Shown: positions 9,446 to 19,245 of the stretch, in pieces
How the letters are laid out: every line of letters begins with the position of its first letter
How positions within the stretch are numbered: position 1 is the stretch's first letter
The notes under the pieces: model-generated
The model's database searches: none
The model's input: only the letters and a program-made list of their open reading frames with translations
What the model was told of the DNA's origin: nothing
Assembly (NCBI RefSeq): GCF_016765775.1
Contig: NZ_JAESVN010000005.1
Location: forward strand, 186,001 to 250,000
DNA: 64,000 nt
Direction: 5' to 3'
Source of the DNA: Szabonella alba
Lineage (GTDB): Bacteria; Pseudomonadota; Alphaproteobacteria; Rhodobacterales; Rhodobacteraceae
Made by a program: the position numbers and the translations under genes

Positions 9446-10792
9446 TCAGGCCGCAGCCCCGCGACCGGCCTGCGGCCGTCCGCCACGACCGCGTTGCGGG
9501 CGATGCGCCTTTTTCGGGGCATCCATTCCGCCCTGCGGTTTGGCCGCCTGTGGCTTGGCACCCTGCGGCTTGCCGCCGGCCTTGGCCCCGGGCTTGGACC
9601 CCGGACGCGGGCCGCGCGCGCCGCGCGGCGCCGGTTTCGGCACGGCACGGATATCGGCAATGCCCCAAGGGGCGCCGCCGACCAGCGGCAGGGCCGTTTT
9701 CAGCAACTTCTCGATGGCCTGCAATTCGCCCATCTCGGCAGGCGCGCAGAAACTCAGCGAGGCACCATCCTTGCCCGCCCGCGCCGTCCGCCCGATCCGG
9801 TGGACATAGTTTTCGGGCACATTCGGCAGGTCGTAATTATAGACATGGCGCACGGTCGGAATGTCGATGCCGCGCGCGGCCACATCGGTCGCGACCAGCA
9901 CATCCAGTTCACTGTTGCGGAACTCGGTCAGCGTGCGGTCGCGCTGGCCCTGGCTTTTGTTGCCATGGATCGAGCCCACCTTGAAACCCCATGTCGCCAG
10001 CAGCTTGCACAGCTTTTCCGACCCGTGCTTGGTGCGCCCGAAGACCAGTGCCTGTTCGCCCGGATGTTTCAGCAGATAGCTTTCCAGCAGTTTCGCCTTG
10101 TCGCCTTGCGGGGTGAAATGCACGCCTTGCGAAATACGGTCGGCGGGTTTGCCGGGACTGGCCACCTGCACGCGGACAGGATCACGCAGGTAGGTTCCGG
10201 CGATCTCTTCGATATCTTTCGGCATCGTGGCCGAGAACAGCATGGTCTGACGCTTGAGCGGGATATGTTTCGCAATCCTGCGCAGCGCGTGGATAAAACC
10301 CATGTCCAGCATGTGATCAGCCTCGTCCAGCACCAGATAGGCGCATTGTTCAAGGCTGACATCGCCGCGTTCCAGAAGATCAATCAGGCGGCCGGGTGTT
10401 GCCACCAGCACGTCCGAGCCCTTGGCCAGCGCCTGCGACTGGCGGAAAATGGATGCGCCGCCCACAACCAGAGTCACCTTGACCGGCGTGCCCTTGGTGA
10501 AGGTTTCAAGGCTGGTTTTGATCTGCGTCGTCAGTTCGCGCGTCGGCGCAAGGATCAGGGCGCGCACATTGCGCGGCCCGGGCGGGTGGCCGATATCCAG
10601 AAGCCGGTGAAGAAGCGGCAGGCCGAAGGCCGCCGTCTTGCCGGTGCCGGTCTGGGCAAGGCCCATCAGGTCGCGGCCCTGCATGATATGGGGAATGGCC
10701 TGAGCCTGAATCGGCGTCGGCGCCTTGAGCGTGGTCTTTTCCAGCGCGGTCAGAAGTCTGGACGAAAGTCCAAGATCGGCAAAAGTGGTCAT
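9446..10792 (-). CDS. rhlE: DEAD-box RNA helicase, RhlE type
   Basis: A 448-residue ATP-dependent RNA helicase for RNA remodelling (ribosome assembly, decay, cold adaptation). Motifs run in order: Q-motif TPIQAQAI, Walker A AQTGTGKT, PTRELTTQI, DEAD in VLDEADHMLDMG, SAT in FSATMP, VATDVAARGIDIP and HRIGRTARAGK. The last ~65 residues form a basic Gly/Pro/Ala/Lys tail with short repeats (GAKPQAAKPQGG), typical of RNA-binding tails in RhlE proteins. Start ATG 10792 has GGAAAG upstream; the frame is open further upstream but without homology. It is monocistronic, diverging from rpe. Confidence 0.92.
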   Translation of the reverse strand: MTTFADLGLSSRLLTALEKTTLKAPTPIQAQAIPHIMQGRDLMGLAQTGTGKTAAFGLPLLHRLLDIGHPPGPRNVRALILAPTRELTTQIKTSLETFTKGTPVKVTLVVGGASIFRQSQALAKGSDVLVATPGRLIDLLERGDVSLEQCAYLVLDEADHMLDMGFIHALRRIAKHIPLKRQTMLFSATMPKDIEEIAGTYLRDPVRVQVASPGKPADRISQGVHFTPQGDKAKLLESYLLKHPGEQALVFGRTKHGSEKLCKLLATWGFKVGSIHGNKSQGQRDRTLTEFRNSELDVLVATDVAARGIDIPTVRHVYNYDLPNVPENYVHRIGRTARAGKDGASLSFCAPAEMGELQAIEKLLKTALPLVGGAPWGIADIRAVPKPAPRGARGPRPGSKPGAKAGGKPQGAKPQAAKPQGGMDAPKKAHRPQRGRGGRPQAGRGAAA

Positions 10793-11162
10793 GATAGTCT
10801 TTCCGGCCGCGCGGTCGCGGCCTTTTCCGGCCCCATGGGCCGACAGTGGGAAGCAAGGCCGCCTCACCCCGGACCCATGTCCGGCGCCGTTTGCCCTGCG
10901 GAACCCCTGCGTGACGGTGGGAACCAGTCGTCCGGGCCTTTCACATGCTCACGCGGCACGGGCCTTCGGACAGGGGGCAGATGGGGCTTTTGCGAAGCGC
11001 TGTCAAGTGTCATGTCACAGTGCGGAGACTGGGTGATACCGCCCGGGGGGGTATCCGGAGGCCGCGCATTGGCCTGCAATCGGGCAGGGCTGGGGGTGCT
11101 GGACGATCCCGCCTTGCCCGCCTAGAAGAGAGGCGACAGTCCCGCCGCGAAAGGCCCCGCGC
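10793..11162. other. 370-bp divergent intergenic region rhlE/rpe
   Basis: It holds the start signals of both neighbours. I see no gene. GC-rich hairpins occur (for example GGCCGCGCGGTCGCGGCC near 10813), and GATACC...GGTATC flanks a C/G-rich loop near 11035-11053. No confident sigma-70 pair was found by eye. Confidence 0.4.
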
Positions 11163-11849
11163 ATGCCCTTTGACCGTTCCATCAAGATCGCCCCCTCGAT
11201 CCTGTCCGCCGATTTCGCCGATTTCGGGCGTGAGATTCAGGCAATCGAGGCCGAGGGTGCCGATTGGGTGCATATTGACGTTATGGATGGGCATTTCGTG
11301 CCGAATATCACCTTTGGTCCGCCTGCCGTCGCCGCCTTCCGGCGGCATGTGAAAACGGTGATGGATGTGCATGTGATGATCGCGCCGGTGGACCCGTTCA
11401 TCGACGCGTTCGCAAAGGCCGGAACCGATATCCTGACCGCGCATGTCGAGGCGGGACCGCATATCCACCGCACGTTGCAGGCAATCCGGGGGGCGGGGAT
11501 GAAGGCGGGTGTCGCGCTGAATCCCGGCACCCCGGCGCAAAGCGTGGCGCATCTGCTGGACCTGACCGATCTGGTCTGCGTGATGACCGTAAACCCCGGT
11601 TTCGGCGGGCAGAAATTCATCGACATGAGCGCTAAAGTGCGCGAGTTGCGCGCGATGATCGGCGACCGTCCGGTGCATATCGAAATCGATGGCGGTATGG
11701 ACCCCACGACAGCCCCCCTGATGGCGGCGGCGGGGGCCGATGTTCTGGTCGCGGGATCGGCGGTGTTCCGGGGTGGCTCGGTTGAAAACCCCGCGCCTTA
11801 CGGCGAAAATATCCGCGCGATCCGTGCGGCTGCAGAGAGGGCACGCTGA
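11163..11849 (+). CDS. rpe: Ribulose-phosphate 3-epimerase
   Basis: A 228-residue TIM-barrel enzyme interconverting ribulose 5-phosphate and xylulose 5-phosphate (pentose phosphate pathway; also the Calvin cycle in relatives). Signatures: KIAPSILSADFADF at the N terminus, HIDVMDGHFVPNITFG with the metal ligands and catalytic Asp, MTVNPGFGGQKFI, and the phosphate-binding EIDGG and AGSAVF elements. ATG 11163. Its TGA overlaps the gph ATG (TGATG), so the pair is translationally coupled. No RuBisCO genes are nearby, so a pentose-phosphate role is the safer reading. Confidence 0.95.
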   Translation: MPFDRSIKIAPSILSADFADFGREIQAIEAEGADWVHIDVMDGHFVPNITFGPPAVAAFRRHVKTVMDVHVMIAPVDPFIDAFAKAGTDILTAHVEAGPHIHRTLQAIRGAGMKAGVALNPGTPAQSVAHLLDLTDLVCVMTVNPGFGGQKFIDMSAKVRELRAMIGDRPVHIEIDGGMDPTTAPLMAAAGADVLVAGSAVFRGGSVENPAPYGENIRAIRAAAERAR

Positions 11850-12511
11850 TGGCCGCGATCCTGTTCGATCTGGACGGCACGCTGATTGACAGCGCCCCCG
11901 ATATCCATGCCGAGGCGAACCGCACCCTTGCCGCGGAACGGTTGCCGCCGCTGACCTTCGCGCAGGTCCGGGGCTTCATCGGCAAGGGCGTTCCGAACCT
12001 GATCGCGCGGCTGCTGGAGGCCTCGGGTCAGCCCTTTGAAGGCCCGCAGCATGACCGGATGGTCGCGCGCTTCACTGCCGCCTATGAAACCGCGGTGGAT
12101 CTGACGGTGATCTATCCGCAGGTGGTTCCGGCGCTGACCGCGCTGCGCGCGGGTGGCCACCGTCTGGGGCTGGTCACGAACAAGCCGATCCGCCCCACCC
12201 ATGCGGTGCTGGCGCATCTGGGTCTGGACAGCCTGTTCGAAACCGTCTGGGGTGGTGACAGTCTGGCCGTTCGCAAACCCGATCCAGCACCGCTGCTGGC
12301 CGGGCTGGAGGCCTTGGGTGGAGGGCCTGCAATCTATGTCGGTGACAGCGAAACCGATGCCGAAACCGCCGCCCGCGCGGGCCTGCCCTTCCTTCTGTAT
12401 ACCGAAGGTTACCGCAAGACCCCGGCCGAAGACCTGCCGCAGGCGGGCCGTTTTGATGATTTCCGCGACCTGCCGGGCCTTGTGGCCGGGCTGCTTGCCA
12501 CGCAGGGGTAA
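11849..12511 (+). CDS. gph: Phosphoglycolate phosphatase
   Basis: A 220-residue HAD-superfamily phosphatase. Motif I FDLDGTLIDS (residues 5-14), motif II in LVTNK, and the C-terminal KPDPAPLLAGL and YVGDSETDAETA motifs are complete, with a four-helix cap domain between motifs I and II. The family removes phosphate from 2-phosphoglycolate made by RuBisCO oxygenation or DNA repair. Position directly behind rpe, overlapping by one base, supports Gph rather than another HAD phosphatase, as rpe-gph pairs are common in proteobacteria. Confidence 0.88.
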   Translation: MAAILFDLDGTLIDSAPDIHAEANRTLAAERLPPLTFAQVRGFIGKGVPNLIARLLEASGQPFEGPQHDRMVARFTAAYETAVDLTVIYPQVVPALTALRAGGHRLGLVTNKPIRPTHAVLAHLGLDSLFETVWGGDSLAVRKPDPAPLLAGLEALGGGPAIYVGDSETDAETAARAGLPFLLYTEGYRKTPAEDLPQAGRFDDFRDLPGLVAGLLATQG

Positions 12512-12515
12512 TCCG

Positions 12516-13313
12516 ATGTCAGACCGTTCCTTCCGTTTCACCCATGCGGTCACGCGGCGCCCTTCGGCCAGTATCACGGCGGGGCTGCGGGCGGTGGATA
12601 CCGGCACGCCCGATCTGGCCCTGATGCTGGCCCATCATGCCGATTACATCGCGGCGCTGAAGGAAACCGGCGCGCGGGTGGTCGAACTGGACCCGCTGGA
12701 CGCCTATCCCGACAGCGTTTTCGTCGAGGATACTGCCCTTTGCCTGCCCGATGGCGCGGTCATCATGCGGCCCGGTGCGCCCTCGCGTCTGGGGGAGGCC
12801 GCCGAGATGGCCCCGCATCTGAAGGCGCTTTACGGTGAGGTCCGCTGGATCACCGGTGAGGGCAGTTTCATCGAGGGCGGCGATATCCTGACCACCGAAC
12901 GCGAGATTCTTGTGGGCCGGTCTGCGCGCACCAATGCCGCCGGAATCGACGAACTGGCCCGGCTGGTCGCGCCCTGGGGCCACCGGCTGCGCGAGGTCGT
13001 GACACCGCCGGGGGTTCTGCATTTCAAGACCGACTGTTCGCTGCTGGATGCCGAAACCATCCTGTCCACACCGCGCCTTGCGGCCTCGGGCTGTTTCAGG
13101 GGCTATCGCGTGATCCTGACGGCGGAGGGCGAAGAGGCTTGCGCCAACACGATCCGGTTCAACGATCTGGTGCTGATGCCCGCCGGATTTCCGGCCACCC
13201 GCGACCGGCTGGCGGCTGAAGGTTACGCGCTGCGAGAGATCGGCAACAGCGAATGCGCGAAACTCGATGGCGGCATGTCCTGCCTGTCACTGCGCTTCAC
13301 GCCCCGGCGCTGA
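12516..13313 (+). CDS. ddaH: N(G),N(G)-dimethylarginine dimethylaminohydrolase (DDAH)
   Basis: A 265-residue pentein-fold enzyme hydrolysing methylated arginine to citrulline and (di)methylamine. The active-site Cys is in NSECAKLDGGMSCLSLRF near the C terminus, and the catalytic His is in PPGVLHFKTDCSLL; VFVEDTAL and the GEGSFIEGGDILTT segment form the substrate pocket. It follows gph by four bases, so it is probably cotranscribed. The start is ATG 12516; a longer open frame upstream overlaps gph and lacks homology. Related arginine deiminases are longer, so DDAH fits better. Confidence 0.9.
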   Translation: MSDRSFRFTHAVTRRPSASITAGLRAVDTGTPDLALMLAHHADYIAALKETGARVVELDPLDAYPDSVFVEDTALCLPDGAVIMRPGAPSRLGEAAEMAPHLKALYGEVRWITGEGSFIEGGDILTTEREILVGRSARTNAAGIDELARLVAPWGHRLREVVTPPGVLHFKTDCSLLDAETILSTPRLAASGCFRGYRVILTAEGEEACANTIRFNDLVLMPAGFPATRDRLAAEGYALREIGNSECAKLDGGMSCLSLRFTPRR

Positions 13314-13316
13314 CCC

Positions 13317-13739
13317 TCAGAACAGGCTTTTCGCGCGTTCGGATACGAAACTTGCGCTGTGGCCGTCCTCATAGATGACGCGCATCCGCACCTGCTGTGC
13401 CGCGCCTTTCGGCACCGTGATGAACAGCGGATAGGGGCCGGCGCCGGTTTCCTTCATCGTGTTGGGGTTGGCCAGATCGCGGTGGCAGGGTTCCAGCGGC
13501 AACCGGTTCACGGGCAGATCGGAGTTGAACCCGTAGTAAACCTCCTGCACCCCGCAGCGCCATGCCAGAAGCTGGGTGAAATAGATCAGATCGTTTTCGC
13601 CCTGTTCAGTAAAGCCGAGAATGCCGGCCGCGATCTGCTGATGGATGAAGGCCGCGCCTTCGGGCGTGGTGAAATCGGTGGGCTGGGCGAGCGCGGGCAG
13701 GCCCGCACAGGCAAACAGGGCAAGGATGTTACATTTCAT
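13317..13739 (-). CDS. Small secreted protein of unknown function
   Basis: A 140-residue protein with a clear signal peptide (MKCNILALFACAGLPALAQ, cleavage after ALA-Q). The mature part has two cysteines (AWRCGV and LEPCHRD) that could form a periplasmic disulfide, and the motif IYEDGHSASFVSERAKSLF at its end. I do not recognise the family. ATG 13739 is chosen because the signal peptide starts there; 17 codons upstream are open but not signal-like. It is convergent with ddaH, with three bases between stops. Confidence 0.7.
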   Translation of the reverse strand: MKCNILALFACAGLPALAQPTDFTTPEGAAFIHQQIAAGILGFTEQGENDLIYFTQLLAWRCGVQEVYYGFNSDLPVNRLPLEPCHRDLANPNTMKETGAGPYPLFITVPKGAAQQVRMRVIYEDGHSASFVSERAKSLF

Positions 13740-13813
13740 GGCAATGCTCCGATTTTCAAATCCGGACTGGGTGCCTATACTGGCGGCCAAATGGTAACAG
13801 GGCAGGTTTGACT

Positions 13814-14815
13814 ATGGTGCAGGGCCGGGCGGGCAATCAAGTCTTCAACATCGTGGCGGTCGGGCAGGCCGGGCGGCTTGCCTATGAGGCGGTCCTGCTG
13901 GCGGCCAGCCTGCGCGCCTCGGACCCGGATTTCACCGGGCGGCTGTTCATCGCCGAGCCGCAGCCGGGGCCGAACTGGCAAGAGGATCCGCGCATTCCGC
14001 CCGGCCCCTTGCGCGATCTGCTGGAGGGGTTCGGGGCCGAGATCCTGCCTTTTGAAAGCCGGAATTTCGGGCAGTCCTATCCTTATGGCAACAAGATCGA
14101 CTGTCTGGCCGCGCTGCCGGATGCGCCATTTCTGTTTCTGGATACCGATACGCTGGTGACCGGGGCGCTGTCGCGGGTGCCGTTTGATTTCAGGCACCCC
14201 TCCGCCTCGATGCGGCGTGAGGGCACATGGCCGATGCTGGAGCTTTACGGCCCCGGCTATGGGGCGATCTGGAAATCGCTTTATGACCGGTTCGGGTTGG
14301 ATTTTGTGACCAGTCTGGACCCCGATCAACCCGATGAATACTGGCAGAAATACCTCTATTTCAACGCAGGCTGGTTCTTTCATGAAAGCCCCCGCGCCTT
14401 CGGCCAGCGATTTGCCGATTATGCGGTGTCCATCCGGGACGACCGGCCCGAACCCTTGCTGCTGCAACCGCTGGACCCCTGGCTGGATCAGGTGGCGCTG
14501 CCCTTAGTGATCCATTCCTTCGGGGGCGGGCGGCCGGGGCCGGAACTGGACGGGCTGGACGGTGATGTGACCTGCCATTGGCGGGTGCTTCCGCTGCTTT
14601 ATGCCCGCGAGAATGACCGCGCGGTCGAGGTGGTGGAGCAGATCACCGCGCCCAATCCGGTGAAGAAGGTGCTGAAGGAATACTTGCCCATCAAGAAGAT
14701 GATCTATCAGCGCAAGGGGGCTGCGGTGCGGGCGCTGTTCGACCGCGAGAACCTGCCCCGCCGCGAACAGATGATCCGCAACACGATCAAGCGGGAAGGG
14801 CTGTGGATGCGGTGA
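13814..14815 (+). CDS. Glycosyltransferase-like protein of unknown specificity
   Basis: A 333-residue cytoplasmic-looking protein. FLFLDTDTLVTG (D110-x-D112) looks like the DxD metal/nucleotide-sugar motif of GT-A fold transferases, and the order (N-terminal Rossmann-like strands, NKIDCLAALPDAPFLFLDTDT, later YLYFNAGWFFHES and DPWLDQVALPLVIH) resembles GT8/GT-A proteins. The C-terminal 60 residues are basic and helical. ATG 13814 has an AGG seven bases upstream; a TTG two codons earlier is less likely. It precedes murB by 65 bp on the same strand, so an envelope glycan role is possible but inferred from position only. Confidence 0.65.
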   Translation: MVQGRAGNQVFNIVAVGQAGRLAYEAVLLAASLRASDPDFTGRLFIAEPQPGPNWQEDPRIPPGPLRDLLEGFGAEILPFESRNFGQSYPYGNKIDCLAALPDAPFLFLDTDTLVTGALSRVPFDFRHPSASMRREGTWPMLELYGPGYGAIWKSLYDRFGLDFVTSLDPDQPDEYWQKYLYFNAGWFFHESPRAFGQRFADYAVSIRDDRPEPLLLQPLDPWLDQVALPLVIHSFGGGRPGPELDGLDGDVTCHWRVLPLLYARENDRAVEVVEQITAPNPVKKVLKEYLPIKKMIYQRKGAAVRALFDRENLPRREQMIRNTIKREGLWMR

Positions 14816-14880
14816 TGCGCGCGTGTCGGCCCCCTGCGGGGCCCTTGCGGCACGCGGCCTTTCCCGGCTAGGGATCGGGC

Positions 14881-15810
14881 ATGAAACCGCTTCCCACCCC
14901 CCGTGGCGCCCTGACGCCGGACCGACCGCTTTCCGACCTGACATGGCTGCGGGTCGGCGGGCCCGCCGACTGGCTGTTCCAGCCTGCGGATGCCGCAGAT
15001 CTGGCTGCATTTCTGGCGGAACTCGACCCCGCGATACCGGTTTTTCCGCTGGGGGTCGGGTCCAATCTGATCGTGCGGGATGGCGGGTTGCGGGCGGTCG
15101 TGATCCGGCTGGGGCGGGGGTTCAATACCATCTCGGCACAGGATGGGCGCGTCGTGGCCGGGGCGGCGGCGCTGGATGCCCATGTGGCGCGCCGCGCGGC
15201 GGAGGCGGGGCTGGACCTGACCTTTCTGCGCACCATCCCGGGCACGATCGGCGGCGCGGTGCGGATGAATGCGGGCTGCTATGGTCATTACACCGCCGAT
15301 TTTCTGGTCAGTGTCGAGATCATCACGCGGCAGGGCCGGATCGAGACGCTTGCCGCCTCTGATCTGGGGCTGGCCTATCGTTCGTCCTCTCTGCCCGAGG
15401 GGTCGATCATCCTTTCGGCCACTTTCCGCGCGCCGCCGGGCGACCCGGCGGACCTGGCTGCGCGGATGGCGGATCAGCTTGCCCGCCGCGACGCGACCCA
15501 GCCCGTTAAGGACCGCAGCGCAGGGTCGACCTTTCGCAATCCGGCAGGCTATTCCTCAACCGGGCGGGCCGATGACGTGCATGACATGAAGGCGTGGAAG
15601 CTGATCGACGATGCCGGAATGCGGGGTGCACGGCGCGGCGGCGCGCAGATGAGCGAGAAACATTCGAACTTTCTGATCAATGCCGGAGGGGCCAGCGCCG
15701 CCGATCTGGAAGAATTGGGCGAAGAAGTGCGAAAAAGGGTTTTCGAACAGGCCGGAATAACGCTAGAATGGGAAATCATGCGGGTCGGAGAAGGCCTGAC
15801 AGAACAATAA
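14881..15810 (+). CDS. murB: UDP-N-acetylenolpyruvoylglucosamine reductase
   Basis: A 309-residue FAD enzyme that reduces UDP-GlcNAc-enolpyruvate to UDP-MurNAc in peptidoglycan precursor synthesis. FAD-binding [14 protein letters not shown] and [17 protein letters not shown], the proton-donor Ser in [10 protein letters not shown] and the C-terminal [13 protein letters not shown] with Glu near the end are all present. It is the first recognisable mur gene of the division cluster; ddl follows after 46 bp. Unlike most relatives I know, murG and murC are not directly upstream. Confidence 0.95.
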   Translation: MKPLPTPRGALTPDRPLSDLTWLRVGGPADWLFQPADAADLAAFLAELDPAIPVFPLGVGSNLIVRDGGLRAVVIRLGRGFNTISAQDGRVVAGAAALDAHVARRAAEAGLDLTFLRTIPGTIGGAVRMNAGCYGHYTADFLVSVEIITRQGRIETLAASDLGLAYRSSSLPEGSIILSATFRAPPGDPADLAARMADQLARRDATQPVKDRSAGSTFRNPAGYSSTGRADDVHDMKAWKLIDDAGMRGARRGGAQMSEKHSNFLINAGGASAADLEELGEEVRKRVFEQAGITLEWEIMRVGEGLTEQ

Positions 15811-15856
15811 CAAGAATAATAACAAAACGGGTCCAATGAGGCCCTGAGGCAGTAAA

Positions 15857-16780
15857 ATGGCGGCTGGTTCGAGCGGACAGCCTCCCAAAGTGGCGGTATT
15901 GATGGGCGGCCCCTCGGCAGAGCGGGAGGTCTCGCTTGTCAGCGGGCGCGAATGCGCCGAAGCCCTGCGGGTGGCCGGATATCATGTCATCCCCCTTGAT
16001 GCGGGGACGGATCTGCCTGCGCGGTTGCTTGAGGCCGCGCCGGATGTGATTTTCAATGCACTGCATGGCCGCTGGGGCGAAGACGGCTGCGTTCAGGGCC
16101 TGCTGGAATGGATGCGCATTCCCTATACCCATTCCGGGGTGTTGGCCTCGGCGCTGGCGATGGACAAGGAGCGCGCCAAGGCGGCCTATGTCGCGGCGGG
16201 CCTGCCGGTCGTGCCCTCGATGCTGGCCGCCCGCGATGAGGTGCGCCGCCGCCATGTCATGCCACCGCCCTATGTGGTGAAACCCTATAACGAAGGGTCC
16301 TCGGTCGGGGTCTATCTGGTGACCGACGGAACCAATGGCCCGCCGCAACTGGACGCGCAGATGCCCGCGACCGTGATGGTCGAGGCTTTCGTGCCCGGGC
16401 GGGAACTGACGGTCGCGGTTCTGGGGGATCGGGCGCTGTGCGTGACCGATATTCTGACCGATGGCTGGTATGATTATGATGCGAAATACCGTCCCGGCGG
16501 GTCGCGGCATGTTTGCCCGGCCGAATTGCCGCCCGAGATCACTGCCGCCTGCCTGGACTATGCCCTGCGCGCGCATCGCGCCCTTGGTTGCCGGGGGCTG
16601 TCGCGCACCGATTTCCGCTGGGATGAGCCGCGCGGTCTGGCGGGGCTGGTCTTGCTGGAAACCAATACCCAGCCCGGCATGACACCTACCTCGCTGGCCC
16701 CTGAACAGGCGCTGGCGCAGGGGATCGACTTTCCCGCGCTGTGCCGCTGGCTGGTGGAGGATGCATCATGCGATCGCTGA
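15857..16780 (+). CDS. ddl: D-alanine--D-alanine ligase
   Basis: A 307-residue ATP-grasp ligase making D-Ala-D-Ala for the peptidoglycan stem. N-terminal [17 protein letters not shown], the substrate loop [16 protein letters not shown], and ATP-binding [16 protein letters not shown] are clear; the C-terminal [13 protein letters not shown] carries the metal-binding Glu/Asn. Length and context (between murB and ftsQ) fit the DdlB type. Its 3' end overlaps ftsQ by 13 bp, consistent with coupled translation within the dcw cluster. Confidence 0.95.
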   Translation: MAAGSSGQPPKVAVLMGGPSAEREVSLVSGRECAEALRVAGYHVIPLDAGTDLPARLLEAAPDVIFNALHGRWGEDGCVQGLLEWMRIPYTHSGVLASALAMDKERAKAAYVAAGLPVVPSMLAARDEVRRRHVMPPPYVVKPYNEGSSVGVYLVTDGTNGPPQLDAQMPATVMVEAFVPGRELTVAVLGDRALCVTDILTDGWYDYDAKYRPGGSRHVCPAELPPEITAACLDYALRAHRALGCRGLSRTDFRWDEPRGLAGLVLLETNTQPGMTPTSLAPEQALAQGIDFPALCRWLVEDASCDR

Positions 16781-17733
16781 ACCCGTTCCGCAAACGGCCG
16801 CCGCGGCGTGGCCCGGTCACGGGCTATGCCGATGACCTGCCGCTTGATGCGCATGGCGGGCTGAGTGCCCGTCTGCGCCGGGATCCGGCCCCCAGCCGCA
16901 TGGCTTACCGGATGAACCGGCTTTGGCTGACGCCGGCCTTCCGCACGCTTTTGCGCGTTGGCATTCCGGCCTTCTGCATCGCCTTCGGGGCGGGGATCTT
17001 TCTTGCCAGCGAAACCCGGCGTGAGGCCCTGACCCAAGGCTGGGCGGACCTGCGTGACACGGTGAAGAACCGGCCCGAATTCCTTGTAACGCTGCTGTCG
17101 GTCGAAGGGGCATCCCCCGAAGTGGCCGAAACTGTGCGCGCAGCCCTTGCGCTGCCCTTGCCGCAAAGTTCCCTTGATCTGGACCTGACCGCCGCCCGGG
17201 AGCGGGTCGCCGAACTGGACGCGGTGCAGAATGTGATGCTGCGGATTCAACCCGGCGGCATCCTGCAGGCCATGGTGACGGAACGTGAGCCTGTGGTGGT
17301 CTGGCGCAGCGCGGGACAGCTGATCATGCTGGATGGCAGTGGCCATCCGGTCCGGCCAATCGCGGCCCGGGCGGAACGCGCCGACCTGCCGCTGATTGCC
17401 GGTGACGGGGCCGACCGCGCCATTCCCGAGGCGCTGCGGATCCTGACCTCGGCCGGGCCGCTGCTGCCGCGCCTGCGCGGGCTGGTGCGGGTGGGCGAAC
17501 GCCGCTGGGATATCGTTCTGGACCGCGACCAGCGCATTCTGTTGCCGGTGAAAGATCCGGTCCGCGCGCTTGAACGGCTGATCGCGCTGGATATCGCGCA
17601 GGATCTGCTGGCGCGCGACCTGCTGGCGGTGGATCTGCGCCATCAGGCCCGCCCGACGCTGCAACTTGCCCCCCATTCCCTGACCGAAATGCGCCGCCTG
17701 CGTGGCATCATTCCTGTGGAGAACGCGCTGTGA
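16768..17733 (+). CDS. ftsQ: Cell division protein FtsQ
   Basis: A 321-residue bitopic membrane protein: a basic cytoplasmic N terminus ([10 protein letters not shown]), one transmembrane helix at about residues 62-82 ([20 protein letters not shown]), then a periplasmic POTRA-like domain beginning near [20 protein letters not shown] and the FtsQ domain to the C terminus. It links early and late divisome components with FtsL and FtsB. Start ATG 16768 lies inside ddl; the frame is open nine codons further but [10 protein letters not shown] fits. The stop shares GTGA with the GTG start of ftsA. Confidence 0.92.
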   Translation: MRSLNPFRKRPPRRGPVTGYADDLPLDAHGGLSARLRRDPAPSRMAYRMNRLWLTPAFRTLLRVGIPAFCIAFGAGIFLASETRREALTQGWADLRDTVKNRPEFLVTLLSVEGASPEVAETVRAALALPLPQSSLDLDLTAARERVAELDAVQNVMLRIQPGGILQAMVTEREPVVVWRSAGQLIMLDGSGHPVRPIAARAERADLPLIAGDGADRAIPEALRILTSAGPLLPRLRGLVRVGERRWDIVLDRDQRILLPVKDPVRALERLIALDIAQDLLARDLLAVDLRHQARPTLQLAPHSLTEMRRLRGIIPVENAL

Positions 17734-19064
17734 CCGATCTCTATGAAACCCAGCGCGCGATGCGCAACATGCGCCGCGCCGCCATCCAGCGGGGCGTGAT
17801 TGCCGTGCTGGATATCGGCTCGTCCAAGGTGGCCTGCCTGATCCTGCGCTTCGACGGCGACCGCCAGTTCCGGGAGACCGACGGGGTGGGGCCGATGGCG
17901 GGACAGGCCTCGTTCCGGGTGATCGGGGCGGCCACCACGCGGTCGCGCGGGGTCCGCTTCGGCGAGATCGCGGTGATGAATGAAACCGAGCGCGCGATCC
18001 GCACCGCCGTGCAATCGGCGCAGAAGATGGCCAATGTCCGTGTCGATCACTGCATTGCCTGTTTTTCAGGGGCCGAGCCGCGCAGCTATGGCCTTGCCGG
18101 AGAATGGGAGCTTCACGACAGTGTGGTGACCGAACAGGATGTCGCGCGGGTGATGGCGGCCTGTGAGGTGCCCGATATCGGGCAGGGGCGTGATGCGCTG
18201 CATGCCCAGCCGGTCAATTTCGCGCTGGATCATCGGTCAGGGCTGGGCGATCCGCGTGGCCAGATCGGCAACCGTCTGTCCTGCGATCTGCATCTTCTGT
18301 CGGTGGATGCGACGGTCGTGCAGAACATCATCTATTGCATCAACCGCTGCGATCTGGAAATCGCGGGGCTTGCCTCATCGGCCTATGTCTCGGGAATATC
18401 CAGCCTTGTCGAGGATGAACAGGAGCTGGGTGCGGCCTGTGTCGATATGGGCGGCGGTGCCACCGGCATTTCCGTCTTCATGAAGAAACACATGATCTAT
18501 GCGGATTCGGTGCGCATGGGCGGCGATCACGTCACCTCGGACATCTCCAAAGGTCTGCAGGTGCCGCTTTCGACCGCCGAACGGATCAAGACGAAATTCG
18601 GCGGTGTCCATGCGACCGGCATGGATGACCGTGAGATGATCGAGATCGGTGGCGACAGCGGCGACTGGGAAAAGGACCGCCGCCGCGTCAGCCGCACCGA
18701 ACTGATCGGCATCATGCGCCCGCGGGTCGAGGAGATCCTGGAAGAGGCGCGCGCGCGCCTTGATGCGGCGGGGTTTGAACATCTGCCCAGCCAGCAGATC
18801 GTTCTGACCGGGGGCGCAAGCCAGATCCCCGGGCTGGACGGGCTGGCCGCGCGCATTCTTGGCCAGCGTGTGCGTCTGGGCCGCCCGCTGCGGGTGCAAG
18901 GCTTGCCGCAGGCCGCGACCGGGCCTGCCTTTTCTTCGGCTGTGGGGCTTTGCCTTTTTGCCGCGCATCCGCAGGACGAATGGTGGGATTTCGATATTCC
19001 CGCCGAGCGCTATCCCGCGCGTTCTCTCAGGAGGGCTTTGAAATGGTTCAAGGACAACTGGTAA
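17730..19064 (+). CDS. ftsA: Cell division protein FtsA
   Basis: A 444-residue actin-fold ATPase that tethers FtsZ to the membrane and recruits later division proteins. Phosphate 1 motif AVLDIGSSKVACLI (residues about 25-38), the 1C subdomain typical of FtsA, phosphate 2 CVDMGGGATGIS and the adenosine motif LTGGASQIPGLDGLA are present. The C-terminal amphipathic helix (RYPARSLRRALKWFKDNW) is the likely membrane anchor. It starts at GTG 17730, overlapping the ftsQ stop by four bases. A 181-bp gap, probably with an extra promoter, precedes ftsZ. Confidence 0.95.
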   Translation: MTDLYETQRAMRNMRRAAIQRGVIAVLDIGSSKVACLILRFDGDRQFRETDGVGPMAGQASFRVIGAATTRSRGVRFGEIAVMNETERAIRTAVQSAQKMANVRVDHCIACFSGAEPRSYGLAGEWELHDSVVTEQDVARVMAACEVPDIGQGRDALHAQPVNFALDHRSGLGDPRGQIGNRLSCDLHLLSVDATVVQNIIYCINRCDLEIAGLASSAYVSGISSLVEDEQELGAACVDMGGGATGISVFMKKHMIYADSVRMGGDHVTSDISKGLQVPLSTAERIKTKFGGVHATGMDDREMIEIGGDSGDWEKDRRRVSRTELIGIMRPRVEEILEEARARLDAAGFEHLPSQQIVLTGGASQIPGLDGLAARILGQRVRLGRPLRVQGLPQAATGPAFSSAVGLCLFAAHPQDEWWDFDIPAERYPARSLRRALKWFKDNW

Positions 19065-19245
19065 CCCCAATATCCTGTATCGTTGCCGAAACCCGGCGAT
19101 TCCGGCGCGATCTCGCCTATATTTTGTGGCGCACAACAGTTTTTTTCGTGACCTTTCCCCGGTCTGCGGATAGAATCAGCCGAATTGGGGACAGAAAAGC
19201 GCCCCCTGAAGGCGCGCGGGACAACCATAAGCAGGCGGATGGGCA

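Noticed and set aside
9290-11125. 611-codon open frame on the plus strand
   Set aside because: It is antisense to the rhlE-type helicase, whose motifs are complete; the plus-strand translation is low-complexity and lacks domains. High GC makes such shadow frames common.
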